Part shown: piece by piece, positions 17,501-26,208 of the stretch
Layout: the number at the start of each line of letters is the position of its first letter
How positions within the stretch are numbered: position 1 is the first letter of the stretch
Assembly (NCBI GenBank): GCA_015232315.1
Contig: JADFZZ010000018.1
Location: forward strand, 1-64,000
Direction of reading: 5' to 3'
Length of the DNA: 64,000 nt
Source: SAR324 cluster bacterium
GTDB lineage: Bacteria > SAR324 > NAC60-12
Notes under the pieces: generated by a model
Told to the model about the DNA's origin: nothing
Database searches by the model: none
What the model saw: only the letters and a program-made list of their open reading frames with translations
Program-made: the position numbers and the translations under genes

Positions 17501-20163
17501 CTTGCCTGAAAGCTTTGATACGACCAACCGCTAAAAGAGGAGTCCAGGTTTGTCTGAATCAACAGACTGCACTGACGGGTGGAAAAATGCTTGAACAGGG
17601 TGTAGCTGACAAACTGGTAGAGTTCCCGGAAGCGTGTCGCTTGAGATAACATCGCCATCAGGACTTTTAGAACTTGCTGAAGGTTCTCTTTCTCTTGGGG
17701 AAAGAACATGTTCAGAAGCAAGGTCCAACTGAGGGAAAATAATTTCAGAGCCAGCATCACCCCCGTGAAGCCAACGAGGGTTCCCAGAGGGGAGTCCCGA
17801 AAAAACGGAAGCTCCCACATCAGCATTACAAGCACAATGATGAACCCCGCCAAACCGGTCCAATAGAACAGATTCCGGAGCATCCTCAGCAGTTCCTTGC
17901 CATTGTGAACGAGAACCCCATAAGCAAAGAGCAGGATGGGAATAAAGGTAAAATTTCCGGGAGGATACCATTCCATGCCATTCAGGGTCGGGATGTTTCC
18001 CAGATTCAGGGTTGCGGTCACCCCAAATCCGACCATGAGGTAGAAGGCACGATGTTTTTCAAAAGTATTTTGGCTGTGAGACCAACTTTGGTAAAAAACA
18101 GCACACATATAAAAAAACTCTGCCATCCACAACCCGCTCATCAAATCAAACAAGGGAGCTTTTTGGGCAAAAAATCCCCAGGAATAAGAATACATGTCTT
18201 GGAGGTACCACGAGGTCTGAGTCAGCGGTGCCATCAACAGACTGATCCCATAAGAAAGCTTGATCAACCAGCGATGCCGTTGTTCCCCGGTGACCAAAAA
18301 CAGAAAATGAAGATTGAGTCCAAAAATAAACACAAAAAAGAAATGATCCCAGCGACTGATCTGCAATCCGAGAGCAGGATCGGTAATGAGACCATTGAGC
18401 AGAATATCCAGATTCAGAAAGCCATAGAGCAGACAGATTCCGTTGAAAACCCAGGATTCTTTTTTGTGCTCTGCCAGATAGATCAATGCCATCGACAGAA
18501 AAAAGCAGGACAGGAAGGAGAGCAAGGGAGGGATTCCATAAGGAATCAGACGCTGAAGAATATGTTCCAGAGAATAAGGACGCAAAATCCAGAATCCCAG
18601 AACTATCGCCATTCCATAAGCCAGAGGGAAGAGCCCCTGGAGCAGGGTGTTGATGATCCGTCGTTGGGTATAGACATTGAGATGGAGGAGATCATGACGG
18701 AAAATACCATAAGCCATGAATCCCAGAGGCAAAAATCCAAAGTTCCCTACAGGATAGATCACCACTCCTATCACAGGAAACAAACTGTCCAGGAAACTGA
18801 GTACCACATTGAGCAAAAATCCACTGAGGACAAAGAGAATTTCCCTCTGGGTTTCAGGAGGATGTTGTTGTTTTAAACCTCTTGCCAACAGGATGATGGA
18901 ATAAAGGATACATCCCAGGGCGAGGAAGGTCAGAAATTGATAAAGGCCCCCCGTTTGGCTTTGCCAGCCATAGGGGGTATAGAACTTGTCGGTGATATGA
19001 TAACGGGTTTGGGTGAAAGGCACGACCAGCAGGGTCAGTCCATAAAGTCCGCGTTCCAACCATTGGCGATGCTTGATAGCCAACACCCGATGAACAAAAT
19101 GGATGGTTACAGGAATGATCAATACATAGATGAGCGCGCTCCACCGTGCCAGAATCAATGCTGTTTCCCGGGAAGACACCACCAGATTGGTTACGGCATT
19201 GAAGTACCCCACGGCATGAATCAGGCAATAAAACGTGAATAATTGTTTTTTCTTTTGATTTCCGCCCAACCGGATCATCAGGGAGCCCAAGGCAAGACTG
19301 AACAGCATGGTCAGCAACGGAGGCAGGGCATACCCTCCGATGTGTTCTTTGAATAGAGGATAAAAGGTGCCTTCAGGAGACAAAATCCAAAACAGCAGAA
19401 ACACCCCGAAAGGCGCCCAGACGATCAAAGAGAGCATGGTGGGAATCCTGCTTTGTGCCAGCCAACTTCCGGAAGTGTCCAGAAATTGATGACGGAGCAG
19501 ACCATACGCCATCAGTCCCAGAGGCAGAAAACCATAATTCTGAAGATAAAGACGCTCTATTCCCAAGGCGTGCAATAAAGCGCTCAACAGGCTCAATATC
19601 CCATTCAAAAGGAGCCCTGCAAAAATAAAGAGAATTTCCTGCCGTTTTTCAGGCTTCTGACAATGCCAAAGGCCTGAGATCAGCAAACCCATGGAGTAAA
19701 GGGTCACTCCCAACGCGATGAAGGTCAGAAGTTGATAATTCAAGCCCATGTGACTCACCCATACATTTCCCTCGCGGGTCTTGTCCATGATGTGATAGCG
19801 GGTGAGTCCAAAGGGAACCAACAGGGTAATGATCAGGTAGATCCCCCGCACGAGTCCCTGACGCTTCCGGATGTCCAGGAATTGATGCACAAAATGCATT
19901 CCGATGGGGATGATAAAAACGTAAACCAGAGCCTCCAGTCGGGAGCAGAGCAGCGCCGCTTCTTTGGAAACCAGCAGAATCTGCAGGATGCCATTCAGAT
20001 AGTCCGTAGCCTGTAGCAGGCAGTAGAGGGTGAATAACTGGTTTTTCCTTTGGGTGCTGCCAGACTGAATGGTCAGGGAAGCCAAAAACAGGCTGGTCAG
20101 CAGCGAGAGCAGCAGCGGAATTGTATGGGGAAAGATAAGTTTAGTGTGAATCAGGGACTGCAT
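14587..20163 (-). CDS. Class III nucleotide cyclase with three 7TM modules and four GAF-like domains
   Basis: 1858 residues. The first 755 residues are three tandem copies of a seven-helix sensor module (about 12-228, 245-490, 505-755). Each repeats an IHFVH-type motif, a VPFxxTRYHIxDK motif and a final NFGFLPLGxMAYGxxRH motif; the third is diverged. Two more membrane helices (about 765-820) precede GAF-like domains at about 835-1000, 1030-1195, 1205-1365 and 1380-1545, the second and fourth closely alike. The cyclase domain (about 1590-1780) has metal-binding Asp1603 (FSDIRSF) and Asp1647 (KFIGDAIMALFD), Lys1643 and GDNVNLASRLE, so it should be active, most likely on ATP. The last 75 residues match the tail of the cyclase at 53157. 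Translation starts at 20163 with no strong ribosome binding site. Single gene, no operon partner. Confidence 0.93.
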   Translation of the reverse strand: MQSLIHTKLIFPHTIPLLLSLLTSLFLASLTIQSGSTQRKNQLFTLYCLLQATDYLNGILQILLVSKEAALLCSRLEALVYVFIIPIGMHFVHQFLDIRKRQGLVRGIYLIITLLVPFGLTRYHIMDKTREGNVWVSHMGLNYQLLTFIALGVTLYSMGLLISGLWHCQKPEKRQEILFIFAGLLLNGILSLLSALLHALGIERLYLQNYGFLPLGLMAYGLLRHQFLDTSGSWLAQSRIPTMLSLIVWAPFGVFLLFWILSPEGTFYPLFKEHIGGYALPPLLTMLFSLALGSLMIRLGGNQKKKQLFTFYCLIHAVGYFNAVTNLVVSSRETALILARWSALIYVLIIPVTIHFVHRVLAIKHRQWLERGLYGLTLLVVPFTQTRYHITDKFYTPYGWQSQTGGLYQFLTFLALGCILYSIILLARGLKQQHPPETQREILFVLSGFLLNVVLSFLDSLFPVIGVVIYPVGNFGFLPLGFMAYGIFRHDLLHLNVYTQRRIINTLLQGLFPLAYGMAIVLGFWILRPYSLEHILQRLIPYGIPPLLSFLSCFFLSMALIYLAEHKKESWVFNGICLLYGFLNLDILLNGLITDPALGLQISRWDHFFFVFIFGLNLHFLFLVTGEQRHRWLIKLSYGISLLMAPLTQTSWYLQDMYSYSWGFFAQKAPLFDLMSGLWMAEFFYMCAVFYQSWSHSQNTFEKHRAFYLMVGFGVTATLNLGNIPTLNGMEWYPPGNFTFIPILLFAYGVLVHNGKELLRMLRNLFYWTGLAGFIIVLVMLMWELPFFRDSPLGTLVGFTGVMLALKLFSLSWTLLLNMFFPQEKENLQQVLKVLMAMLSQATRFRELYQFVSYTLFKHFSTRQCSLLIQTNLDSSFSGWSYQSFQASFFSGADPLNNSEHPVILSSKHPLLSRLSELKRAMNQEEVAEWILIQQFRLEPEDLLSHAEWILPIFQEDALKGLLLVSEKTDSSAYSVAEQEFLHQLGLALGPHIQNLELLQGLEAKVQERTASLHEAMEEIQHINQVVQAVNTTLDLDEIVQTIMDALQEIFEFDQIGIFLLDAQKKELRMHHYYVEGVTEQHFRNAQEMIFPLKDYCSYVSNVCMTQEFAYISPITPEVVDKFMPLDRRFYDNIPVKAYLLCPLLVQNQAIGTVVIAHSRKPFHLTEEEILKIQHYVTQIATAINNARLVEESRQAHRHLSQVHEISQKVSVHLDIQEITRVFIQEIVQAIRPEGSGAIMLYHTENNTLRLYANYGLDSRYSQTYALPVTPETMYTYDCFHHQKTAIFERETLARYQTTELALKLHFQRHLIQQMVVPLTIEQESFGLVIVSHYDPEQGFTESDRQLLENLALNLAHHFQNARIHQKIQLKEREITHINQVVQTVNKTLNLDEVMQAAMEAMREIFWFDQIGILLIDPEKQALRLQKLYGNVDQNIVSRLRQLMFSLENINSFYVKTVVYNALNYIPQITPDLVKQFCESDYKAYQMNPVSAILMYPLEVQGKVMGMIGFSNLEGSFALSEEQIYQIQRYVTQIATSINNARLHEELKTTRMQLAESEKVAAMTRTFEKFVPQQFLRRLARDGIDQMQLGKAETDVITVLFSDIRSFTNLSESMSPQELLNFLNAYLKRMNAPIHAHHGFVDKFIGDAIMALFDSQESTDAEDAQNAVQAAIAMQEAVKVYNGHRRNSGYRPIAIGIGIHSGPVIFGTVGSEDRLSSTVLGDNVNLASRLEGLTKKYHAPIIISSHTWRLLHPHQDLLWRELDFVKVKGKSQPESIFEIFNADEEPVRSQKQSLLQPYHQGLMNFHIRQFQEALGYFETCLGIYPEDVVSQMYCKRCQEFLKNPPSAEWDGSLQLDQK

Positions 20164-20537
20164 TTGATAATCATGTTTATGGGAAATTCATCAGGAGTGG
20201 AATGCAAGAACACTCCCTTCAGTTAGGTGATCTATGACACATTCAAGGATGGTGGGCAAGAGGGATGAAAAAGACACCCAATAATAAGGTATTGAAAAAA
20301 AACTTGAATTTAACAATGTATTCAAATATACGAATATAGTTTTATTCTGAATATTTTATTCCAGATCAATAAATTGGGGTTCTGTGTCCTTTCGAGCTCA
20401 AGACGCGAAATTGTTCTCTGCTTGAAAATCCCACATGTTCCTTCGGGATGAACACTTTCTCCAATACTCAAACAGTGCCAGAATACTTTTCTGAAACACT
20501 ATAGTAATACAGTCAGCATCCGATCTAAAGGAGGACT
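20164..20537. other. AT-rich divergent intergenic region
   Basis: 374 bases between the divergent 7TM cyclase and the sulfur operon. A very AT-rich stretch runs from about 20288 to 20370. TTGAAT at 20304 and TATACG at 20327 with a 17-base spacer could be a sigma70-type promoter pointing into the sulfur operon, but it is 200 bases from the start and the match is modest. A clear GGAGG lies just before the first gene of the operon. No ORF, hairpin or repeat of note was found. Confidence 0.35.
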
Positions 20538-22733
20538 ATGGGAAAGCACAGCATCCGCCGGAGAGATTTCATCAAAATTTCCTCGGCCTTTCTGGCGTCA
20601 TCAACCATGATGGCAAATGGCTTCAAGCTTCCATGGGAAGCCGGGGAAGTTGTTGCCGCAGGTGATCCTGCCATGGAACAAATCATTCCTTCTGTCTGTG
20701 AAATATGTTTCTGGCGTTGCGGCATCAATGGTCATGTCCGTGACGGCAAGCTTTATAAAATCACAGGCAACCCTGATCATCCCCTGAGTAATGGAAAACT
20801 TTGTCCCCGGGGAACGGGCGGACATGGCATGTTGTATGACCCCGACCGGCTGGCGCATCCATTGATTCGGGAAACCGTCAATGGCGAATCCAGATTTCGC
20901 AAGGCCTCGTGGGATGAAGCATTGACGCTGATCGCGCAACGCTACGAAGAAATTTCAAAAAAATATGGAACTGAAGCCATTGTGATGTTCAGTCATGGTT
21001 TTGGCGCGTCATTTTTTAAAACCCTGTTCAAGGCCTATGGCATTGAAACCTTTTCAGCGCCATCCTATGCACAATGTCGTGGTCCCCGCCTGGAAGCTTT
21101 CAAACTCACTTATGGCCATGGAGTTGGCAGTCCGGAAGCATTGGATGTAGCCAATAGCGAATACCTGGTGTTGATTGGCTCTCATCTGGGTGAGAACATG
21201 CACAACACCGCCGTCCAGGAGTTCGCTGAAATGGTTGGCAAGGGCGGAAAAATTGTTGTGGTTGATCCGAGATATTCGGTCGCCGCAGGCAAAGCCGAAA
21301 AATGGTTGCCCATCAAACCGGGAACGGACATGGCGTTATTGCGATCCTGGATTCATATTCTGATCAAGGAAAAACTGTATGATGCTGAGTTTGTGGAAAA
21401 AAACACCATTGGTCTGGAAGAACTCTGGGACGGTGTCAAAACGGCTACTCCTGAAAACACGTTTGCCCTTACCGGAATTCCGGTGGAACAAATTGTAAGT
21501 GTCGCCAGAGATATGGGGCGCTATGGTTCTAAGGCGTTGATTCACCCCGGAAGGCATGTTGTCTGGTATGGGGATGACACTCAACGAGAGCGCGCGATCG
21601 CCATCCTGAATGCGCTTCTGGGAAATTACCGGATGCCGGGCGGAATGTTGAAATACAAATCCTACCCTGTTCCCGGAATCCCATTTCCGAGCCAGCACAA
21701 TGCGCAGCATAAATTCAAATCAAAATATCCCTTTGCGTCGGATGTTCCGGCCAATGAAATTGTCGAGCAAACGCTGACGGCGGATCCCTATCCCATAAAA
21801 TCCTGGTTTGTTTATGGAACCAATCTGATTCATTCGCTGGGAGATCAGAAATCAACGATCGAAGCTCTTGAAAAACTGGAATTCATGGTCGCGGTTGATA
21901 TCCTTCCCATGGAAATCACCGGTTACGCGGATGTGGTTTTGCCGGAATGTACCTATCTGGAACGCTATGACGATCTGGACCCGCGTTCCTTCCGGATACC
22001 GCATGTAGCGATACGACAGCCTGTCGTTCCGCCATTGTATGATTCGAAACCCGGACATGAAATTGCTAAAATGATGGCTGAAAAAATGGGTCTGCCCAAT
22101 TTGTTTCCCGCAAGCATTGAATCCTATCTCGATGATCGCTTGAAACTCATGGGAAGTTCGCTGGCTGAATTCAAGAAAAAAGGTGTCTTGACCAAGAAAG
22201 ATCCCGCACTTTATCGACAACCCGGTGAAGTGCTTCAATTCAACACGCCTTCCGGCAAAATTGAATTGGCCTCACAGCAATTGAAGTCCATGGGTTTTGA
22301 CGCTGTGCCGCAGTACACACCGCCGCCGGAAAACCCGCCGGGATATTTCAGATTGCTTTCAGGAAGAGCGCCGATGCACACCTTTGGCCGAACAGCCAAT
22401 AACCGGTTTCTGGGTGAATTGATGCCTGAAAACGAGTTGTGGGTGAATCAGGTTTCAGGTCGTGACATGGGACTGGAACATGGAGAATATGTGTATCTGG
22501 TCAATCAGGATGGATTCAAAAGCCGAACAAAGATCAAAATCAGATTGACCCAGAGAATCCGGCCCGACACGGTATACATGGTTCATGGCTTTGGTCACAC
22601 AGACCCCCGACTGGAATTTGCACGGAACAAGGGTGCCAGTGACGCGGATCTGATCACGCATCTGTCGGTGGACCCCATCATGGGCGGTACCGGTATGAAT
22701 AATAATTTTGTCACCTTCACCAGGGAGGCATAA
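20538..22733 (+). CDS. psrA: Tat-exported molybdopterin oxidoreductase, PsrA/PhsA type
   Basis: 731 residues, close to the length of polysulfide/thiosulfate reductase catalytic subunits. The N-terminus has a Tat signal (RRRDFIK). Residues 54-89 hold a [4Fe-4S] site (Cys54, Cys57, Cys61, Cys89), and Cys180 in SYAQCRGPR is the likely molybdenum ligand. A molydopterin dinucleotide-binding C-terminal domain starts around residue 610 ([14 protein letters not shown]). Expected in the periplasm, receiving or giving electrons through the ferredoxin-like subunit encoded next. GGAGG lies six bases before the ATG. The stop overlaps the next start by one base. The substrate (polysulfide, thiosulfate, or another sulfur compound) cannot be told from sequence, but the YeeE/YedE and rhodanese neighbours favour sulfur chemistry over arsenate or tetrathionate. 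Confidence 0.92.
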   Translation: MGKHSIRRRDFIKISSAFLASSTMMANGFKLPWEAGEVVAAGDPAMEQIIPSVCEICFWRCGINGHVRDGKLYKITGNPDHPLSNGKLCPRGTGGHGMLYDPDRLAHPLIRETVNGESRFRKASWDEALTLIAQRYEEISKKYGTEAIVMFSHGFGASFFKTLFKAYGIETFSAPSYAQCRGPRLEAFKLTYGHGVGSPEALDVANSEYLVLIGSHLGENMHNTAVQEFAEMVGKGGKIVVVDPRYSVAAGKAEKWLPIKPGTDMALLRSWIHILIKEKLYDAEFVEKNTIGLEELWDGVKTATPENTFALTGIPVEQIVSVARDMGRYGSKALIHPGRHVVWYGDDTQRERAIAILNALLGNYRMPGGMLKYKSYPVPGIPFPSQHNAQHKFKSKYPFASDVPANEIVEQTLTADPYPIKSWFVYGTNLIHSLGDQKSTIEALEKLEFMVAVDILPMEITGYADVVLPECTYLERYDDLDPRSFRIPHVAIRQPVVPPLYDSKPGHEIAKMMAEKMGLPNLFPASIESYLDDRLKLMGSSLAEFKKKGVLTKKDPALYRQPGEVLQFNTPSGKIELASQQLKSMGFDAVPQYTPPPENPPGYFRLLSGRAPMHTFGRTANNRFLGELMPENELWVNQVSGRDMGLEHGEYVYLVNQDGFKSRTKIKIRLTQRIRPDTVYMVHGFGHTDPRLEFARNKGASDADLITHLSVDPIMGGTGMNNNFVTFTREA

Positions 22734-23278
22734 TGGCCAGAGAACGCAAATATGCCATGATCATTGATACACGACGTTGCGTAGGTTGTTCAGCCTGTGT
22801 TTATGCATGCAAATCAGAAAACGATGTTCCGGAAGGCTATTGCCGGGACTGGATTGTTCAAAAAGTAGAAGGAGTGTTTCCTGAATTGAGTATGGTCAAC
22901 CGCTCTGAGCGTTGCCAGCACTGCGAAGAAGCACCCTGCGTGACCAATTGTCCGACTGGCGCTTCGTATTATCCCGGTGATGGGACTGTGCAGATTCACC
23001 GTGATTTGTGCACGGGGTGCAAAGCCTGTGTCGCGGCCTGTCCCTATGACGCACGCTATATCCATCCCACGGGTTACGCCGATAAATGTTCTTTCTGTCA
23101 GCATCGACTTCAGGCGGGATTACAGCCAGCCTGTGTCACCGTTTGTCCTACCAGTTGTCTGACTCTGGTGGATCTGAACAGCAATGATGGAAAAGCGGAA
23201 TCGCTGCTTGCCGGAAGAGTTGTGACACAGGATAAACTTCATGCCGGTACCAAACCCAAATTATTCTGGTTGATGTAG
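22733..23278 (+). CDS. psrB: Four-cluster ferredoxin-like electron transfer subunit, PsrB type
   Basis: 181 residues with four cysteine clusters typical of the NrfC/PsrB family: [35 protein letters not shown] and [11 protein letters not shown] followed by CVTVC. It should bind four [4Fe-4S] clusters and pass electrons between the catalytic subunit and the NrfD-type membrane subunit. It has no signal peptide and is presumably co-exported with the catalytic subunit by the Tat pathway. Its ATG shares one base with the stop of psrA and it is followed after nine bases by psrC. Confidence 0.94.
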   Translation: MARERKYAMIIDTRRCVGCSACVYACKSENDVPEGYCRDWIVQKVEGVFPELSMVNRSERCQHCEEAPCVTNCPTGASYYPGDGTVQIHRDLCTGCKACVAACPYDARYIHPTGYADKCSFCQHRLQAGLQPACVTVCPTSCLTLVDLNSNDGKAESLLAGRVVTQDKLHAGTKPKLFWLM

Positions 23279-23287
23279 GGAGGAATT

Positions 23288-24244
23288 ATGGAAATCGTAA
23301 CCAATAAACTCAATCCCCAGGTTCTTCCGCATCTCCATATCTGGGGCTGGGAAGTACCCATATATCTGTTTCTGGGTGGCCTATCAGCCGGATTGCTGAT
23401 CATCACGGCCGCCATGATTCTGATGCGAAAAGGTGGAATTTTCAGTAAGGATGAACCTTCGGAAGAATACAGCATGGCCGTAAAAATCGGTTCCGTTCTG
23501 TCACCGGTTTTGCTCGGCATCGGCATGTTTTTTCTGTTTCTGGATCTGGAATACAAGATCCATGTCTGGAGGTTTTATACCAATTTTGTTTACACCTCGC
23601 CCATGTCCTGGGGGAGTTGGATGCTGATCATCTTTTTTCCCGTTTCAGCCATGCAGGCCTTGGTCGTGAATCGTGAGTATCTGCTCCAAATCAGGCAGGC
23701 GGAACCCTTGATTCCCTTGACAAAATGGCTGGAAACTCATTTGAACAAAATCGCAGCGATCAATTTTCACATGGGCGTGGGTGTGGGGGTTTATACCGGA
23801 GTTCTGCTTTCCTCGTTTTACGCGAGGCCACTTTGGTCCAGTTCAATATTAGGGTTTGTATTCCTGCTTTCAGGGTTGTCTTCCGCCGCGGCTTTGCTCG
23901 TCCTTTTGGCTCCGCGAACTGAAAAAGGACTCTATTCCAAAATTGACATGTACATGATCGCGCTGGAAGGCTTTGCGGTGACTTTGTTCATTGTCGGCGG
24001 CATTACCGCTTCAGAAAATGTGAAAGACGCCATGATTTTTCTGATTGGTGGCAGTCGTTATACGCCCTGGTTCTGGATCGTGGTGGTGCTGGGTGGAATG
24101 CTGATTCCGCTACTGCTTGAAACACTGGAAGTGATGGAGCGGATCCGGTTTTCCGTGCTGGTTCCACTTCTGGTTCTGTTGGGTGGAATTTCTCTGCGAT
24201 TTATCATTGTCTATGCGGGGCAAGCCATTCCCACATTTTCATAA
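23288..24244 (+). CDS. psrC: NrfD/PsrC-family quinone-reactive membrane subunit
   Basis: 318 residues with eight or nine predicted membrane helices. The N-terminal HIWGWEVPIYLFLGGLSAG motif is characteristic of NrfD/PsrC proteins, which oxidise or reduce the quinone pool for the attached molybdoenzyme. The start follows GGAGG. It completes a PsrABC-like three-subunit complex and is followed by two sulfur transporters. Confidence 0.93.
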   Translation: MEIVTNKLNPQVLPHLHIWGWEVPIYLFLGGLSAGLLIITAAMILMRKGGIFSKDEPSEEYSMAVKIGSVLSPVLLGIGMFFLFLDLEYKIHVWRFYTNFVYTSPMSWGSWMLIIFFPVSAMQALVVNREYLLQIRQAEPLIPLTKWLETHLNKIAAINFHMGVGVGVYTGVLLSSFYARPLWSSSILGFVFLLSGLSSAAALLVLLAPRTEKGLYSKIDMYMIALEGFAVTLFIVGGITASENVKDAMIFLIGGSRYTPWFWIVVVLGGMLIPLLLETLEVMERIRFSVLVPLLVLLGGISLRFIIVYAGQAIPTFS

Positions 24245-24295
24245 TCACGGACGAACAGGCATTCGTCTCAATTTTTTTGAGGAACAGGAGGGATT

Positions 24296-24826
24296 ATGGA
24301 TCATGAAAAACCAATACAACCCCAACCTTACTGGCATAATATCACCGCTGGAATTGGTCTGGGACTGGTGCTGTTGCTGGCCTATTATGTTTCAGGACGC
24401 GGCTTGGGCGGATCCGGATTTATCATGCGGGTCACCACTGCGGTTCTCAATCAATTCAGTTCAGAGCATGTCGCCAAACTGAGCTACCTGAACGGTTATT
24501 TTGAAAATGGGTCAATCATCTGGAATGATTGGTTGATCATGCAATTTATCGGCATGTTTTTTGGTGGTTTGTTTGGGGCGATAACGGCTGGAAGGTTTGG
24601 AAAAGCCATTGAAAAAGGCCCACGAATCACCACTGGCCAACGTTTTTTCTTTGCCGTGCTGGGTGGTGGCATCATTGGCTGGGCGGCACGCCTGGCTCGT
24701 GGCTGTACCAGCGGACAGGCACTGAGCGGAGGAGCTACTCTTGCTCTTGGCAGTTGGGTGTTCATGCTGGCTTTATTTGCCGGCGGCTTTATTGGCGGAT
24801 ATTTCGTAAGGAGATTGTGGCTATGA
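24296..24826 (+). CDS. YeeE/YedE (DUF395) half-size sulfur transporter, first copy
   Basis: 176 residues with four or five membrane helices. The family signature GCTSGQALSGGATLALGSW is present with the conserved cysteine that in YeeE carries thiosulfate through the membrane. A GGAGG site precedes the ATG. The stop overlaps the next start by four bases (ATGA), so the two half-size proteins are translationally coupled and probably act as a pair. The context with a PsrABC-like enzyme points to import of a sulfur compound. Confidence 0.9.
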   Translation: MDHEKPIQPQPYWHNITAGIGLGLVLLLAYYVSGRGLGGSGFIMRVTTAVLNQFSSEHVAKLSYLNGYFENGSIIWNDWLIMQFIGMFFGGLFGAITAGRFGKAIEKGPRITTGQRFFFAVLGGGIIGWAARLARGCTSGQALSGGATLALGSWVFMLALFAGGFIGGYFVRRLWL

Positions 24827-25410
24827 CGATCGCACCATTAGTAAAAACCGGTTTTATTTCTTTCGAGATAGATTTGATTGCCGCAGGATTGATCGGCTTC
24901 GGCTTCGGCTTCATGCTGGAACGAGCAGGCTTTGGCTCTGCAAAAAAATTGACAGATCAGTGGTATGGTCGGGACTGGAGTGTCTTTCGTGTCATGTTCA
25001 CTGCCATTGTGACAACCATGTTTGGCATTCTGATTCTTGACGCCTTAAATATCATGCCTTTGGGATCTTTTTATCTCAATGGAACCTATCTTCACTCCCA
25101 GTTGATTGGCGGAATCCTCGTTGGTGTGGGATTCGCAATTGGTGGGTACTGTCCCGGAACCTCTGTGGTCGCCATTGCCAGTGGTAAAATCGATGCAATT
25201 TTTTATTTATCGGGCATGATGCTGGGCATGTTGATCTTTGCGGAAGGCTGGGACCTGGTGGAAAATTTCATGCAACAGGGCAACATGGGAGATATCACCA
25301 TTCCCCAATGGCTGGATCTCAATCCATGGTTGGTCGCAACCGTGGTTCTGCTCATTGCCGTTGGCGGTTTTGCTGGCGCCAACTATGTTGAAAAAAAACT
25401 TAACACATGA
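24823..25410 (+). CDS. YeeE/YedE (DUF395) half-size sulfur transporter, second copy
   Basis: 195 residues, start fixed at the ATG at 24823 by the four-base overlap with the preceding transporter and by the AAGGAG box at about 24807. Family motifs are FGFGFMLERAGFGSAKKLT near the N-terminus and GGYCPGTSVVAIASG with the conserved cysteine. About five membrane helices. Works presumably as a complex with the first half-size protein. Eight bases separate it from the rhodanese-like gene. Confidence 0.9.
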   Translation: MTIAPLVKTGFISFEIDLIAAGLIGFGFGFMLERAGFGSAKKLTDQWYGRDWSVFRVMFTAIVTTMFGILILDALNIMPLGSFYLNGTYLHSQLIGGILVGVGFAIGGYCPGTSVVAIASGKIDAIFYLSGMMLGMLIFAEGWDLVENFMQQGNMGDITIPQWLDLNPWLVATVVLLIAVGGFAGANYVEKKLNT

Positions 25411-25417
25411 GGTTTTT

Positions 25418-26032
25418 ATGACAGCAATTGCTAAAGATCAGAAATGGGTATTGATTGGGTTTGGGATTGCGGTGCTGGCTCTGCTGGTTCTGACCAATCT
25501 TCCACAGACCGCCCGCTGGTATGATAATGTGGAAGATTACCAGATCAGCGAAATCTCGATTGAAGAAATGGCTGGCTGGGTGATTGAGGGACGGAATGAT
25601 TTTCTGCCGGTTCTGCTGCAAAGCTACAGCGGTCAGAAAGTGGATAACATCCCTGGTGTTCTGCTGATTCCAACTGAGAATCTGACTGAAGAAATCAAGC
25701 AAATACCCTATTATAAAAAGTGGGTCATTATCACAGTCGATGGAACGCTGGAAAACAAGTATGCGTCTGTGCTGACCAATGACTGGCGCAGAAGAATCAT
25801 TCTGCTCAAAGGTGGCCTGCAGGCCTGGGATCAAAAAATCACTAGCAAAACTCCGGATTGGCAATCCATGGACATGAAAGAAATTGATGCGTTGAACAAT
25901 GTTCGACCTTTTTTCCAGAAAACCTATTTAAATGCTGATGCCGAACGAGAACAGCAAAACCGCTATGTGGCACCGCCTGTTGCCATGCCTCCGCTGTTGC
26001 AGAAAAAACCTGAAAAATATGAAGGCTGTTGA
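25418..26032 (+). CDS. Membrane-anchored rhodanese-like protein lacking the catalytic cysteine
   Basis: The ATG at 25418 follows a GAGG box and opens a 204-residue protein with one membrane helix (about residues 9-29). Residues about 45-145 look like a rhodanese fold: ISIEEMAGWVIEGRNDFLPV at the start and RRIILLKGGLQAWDQ at the end. The active-site loop, where a rhodanese has CxxGxRS, reads VDGTLENKYAS, with no cysteine. The protein is therefore probably a non-catalytic sulfur-handling or structural partner. Last gene of the operon. Confidence 0.75.
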   Translation: MTAIAKDQKWVLIGFGIAVLALLVLTNLPQTARWYDNVEDYQISEISIEEMAGWVIEGRNDFLPVLLQSYSGQKVDNIPGVLLIPTENLTEEIKQIPYYKKWVIITVDGTLENKYASVLTNDWRRRIILLKGGLQAWDQKITSKTPDWQSMDMKEIDALNNVRPFFQKTYLNADAEREQQNRYVAPPVAMPPLLQKKPEKYEGC

Positions 26033-26050
26033 TTTTCCATCCTCCAAAAT

Positions 26051-26086
26051 CCCCCTGTAAAATCTGAATCTAAAGATCACAGGGGG
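26051..26086 (+). terminator. Hairpin after the sulfur operon
   Basis: CCCCCTGT at 26051-26058 pairs with ACAGGGGG at 26079-26086, leaving a 20-base loop. It lies 19 bases after the last stop codon of the operon. There is no T run, so it may be a rho-dependent end or an RNA-stabilising hairpin. Confidence 0.5.
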
Positions 26087-26208
26087 AAATCCTCAAACAA
26101 TCCTTGCCAACACCCTCGCCTTTCGTTAAAGGGAATTCAGAACCAATTGCCAGCCACTTGTGTGGCAAAACGGCAGTATTTGATTTTCTTTTCATTCTGG
26201 AGTTGAGC

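Noticed and set aside
17905-18876. 323-codon plus-strand frame opposite the 7TM cyclase
   Set aside because: Long but antisense to membrane-helix coding sequence; its product is of low complexity (KEKQ-rich) with no start signal, as expected of a shadow.
20538-24244. Reading the molybdoenzyme as an arsenate or tetrathionate reductase
   Set aside because: The length, Cys ligand, NrfD subunit of about 318 residues and sulfur-handling neighbours fit PsrABC/PhsABC better, although the exact substrate remains open.
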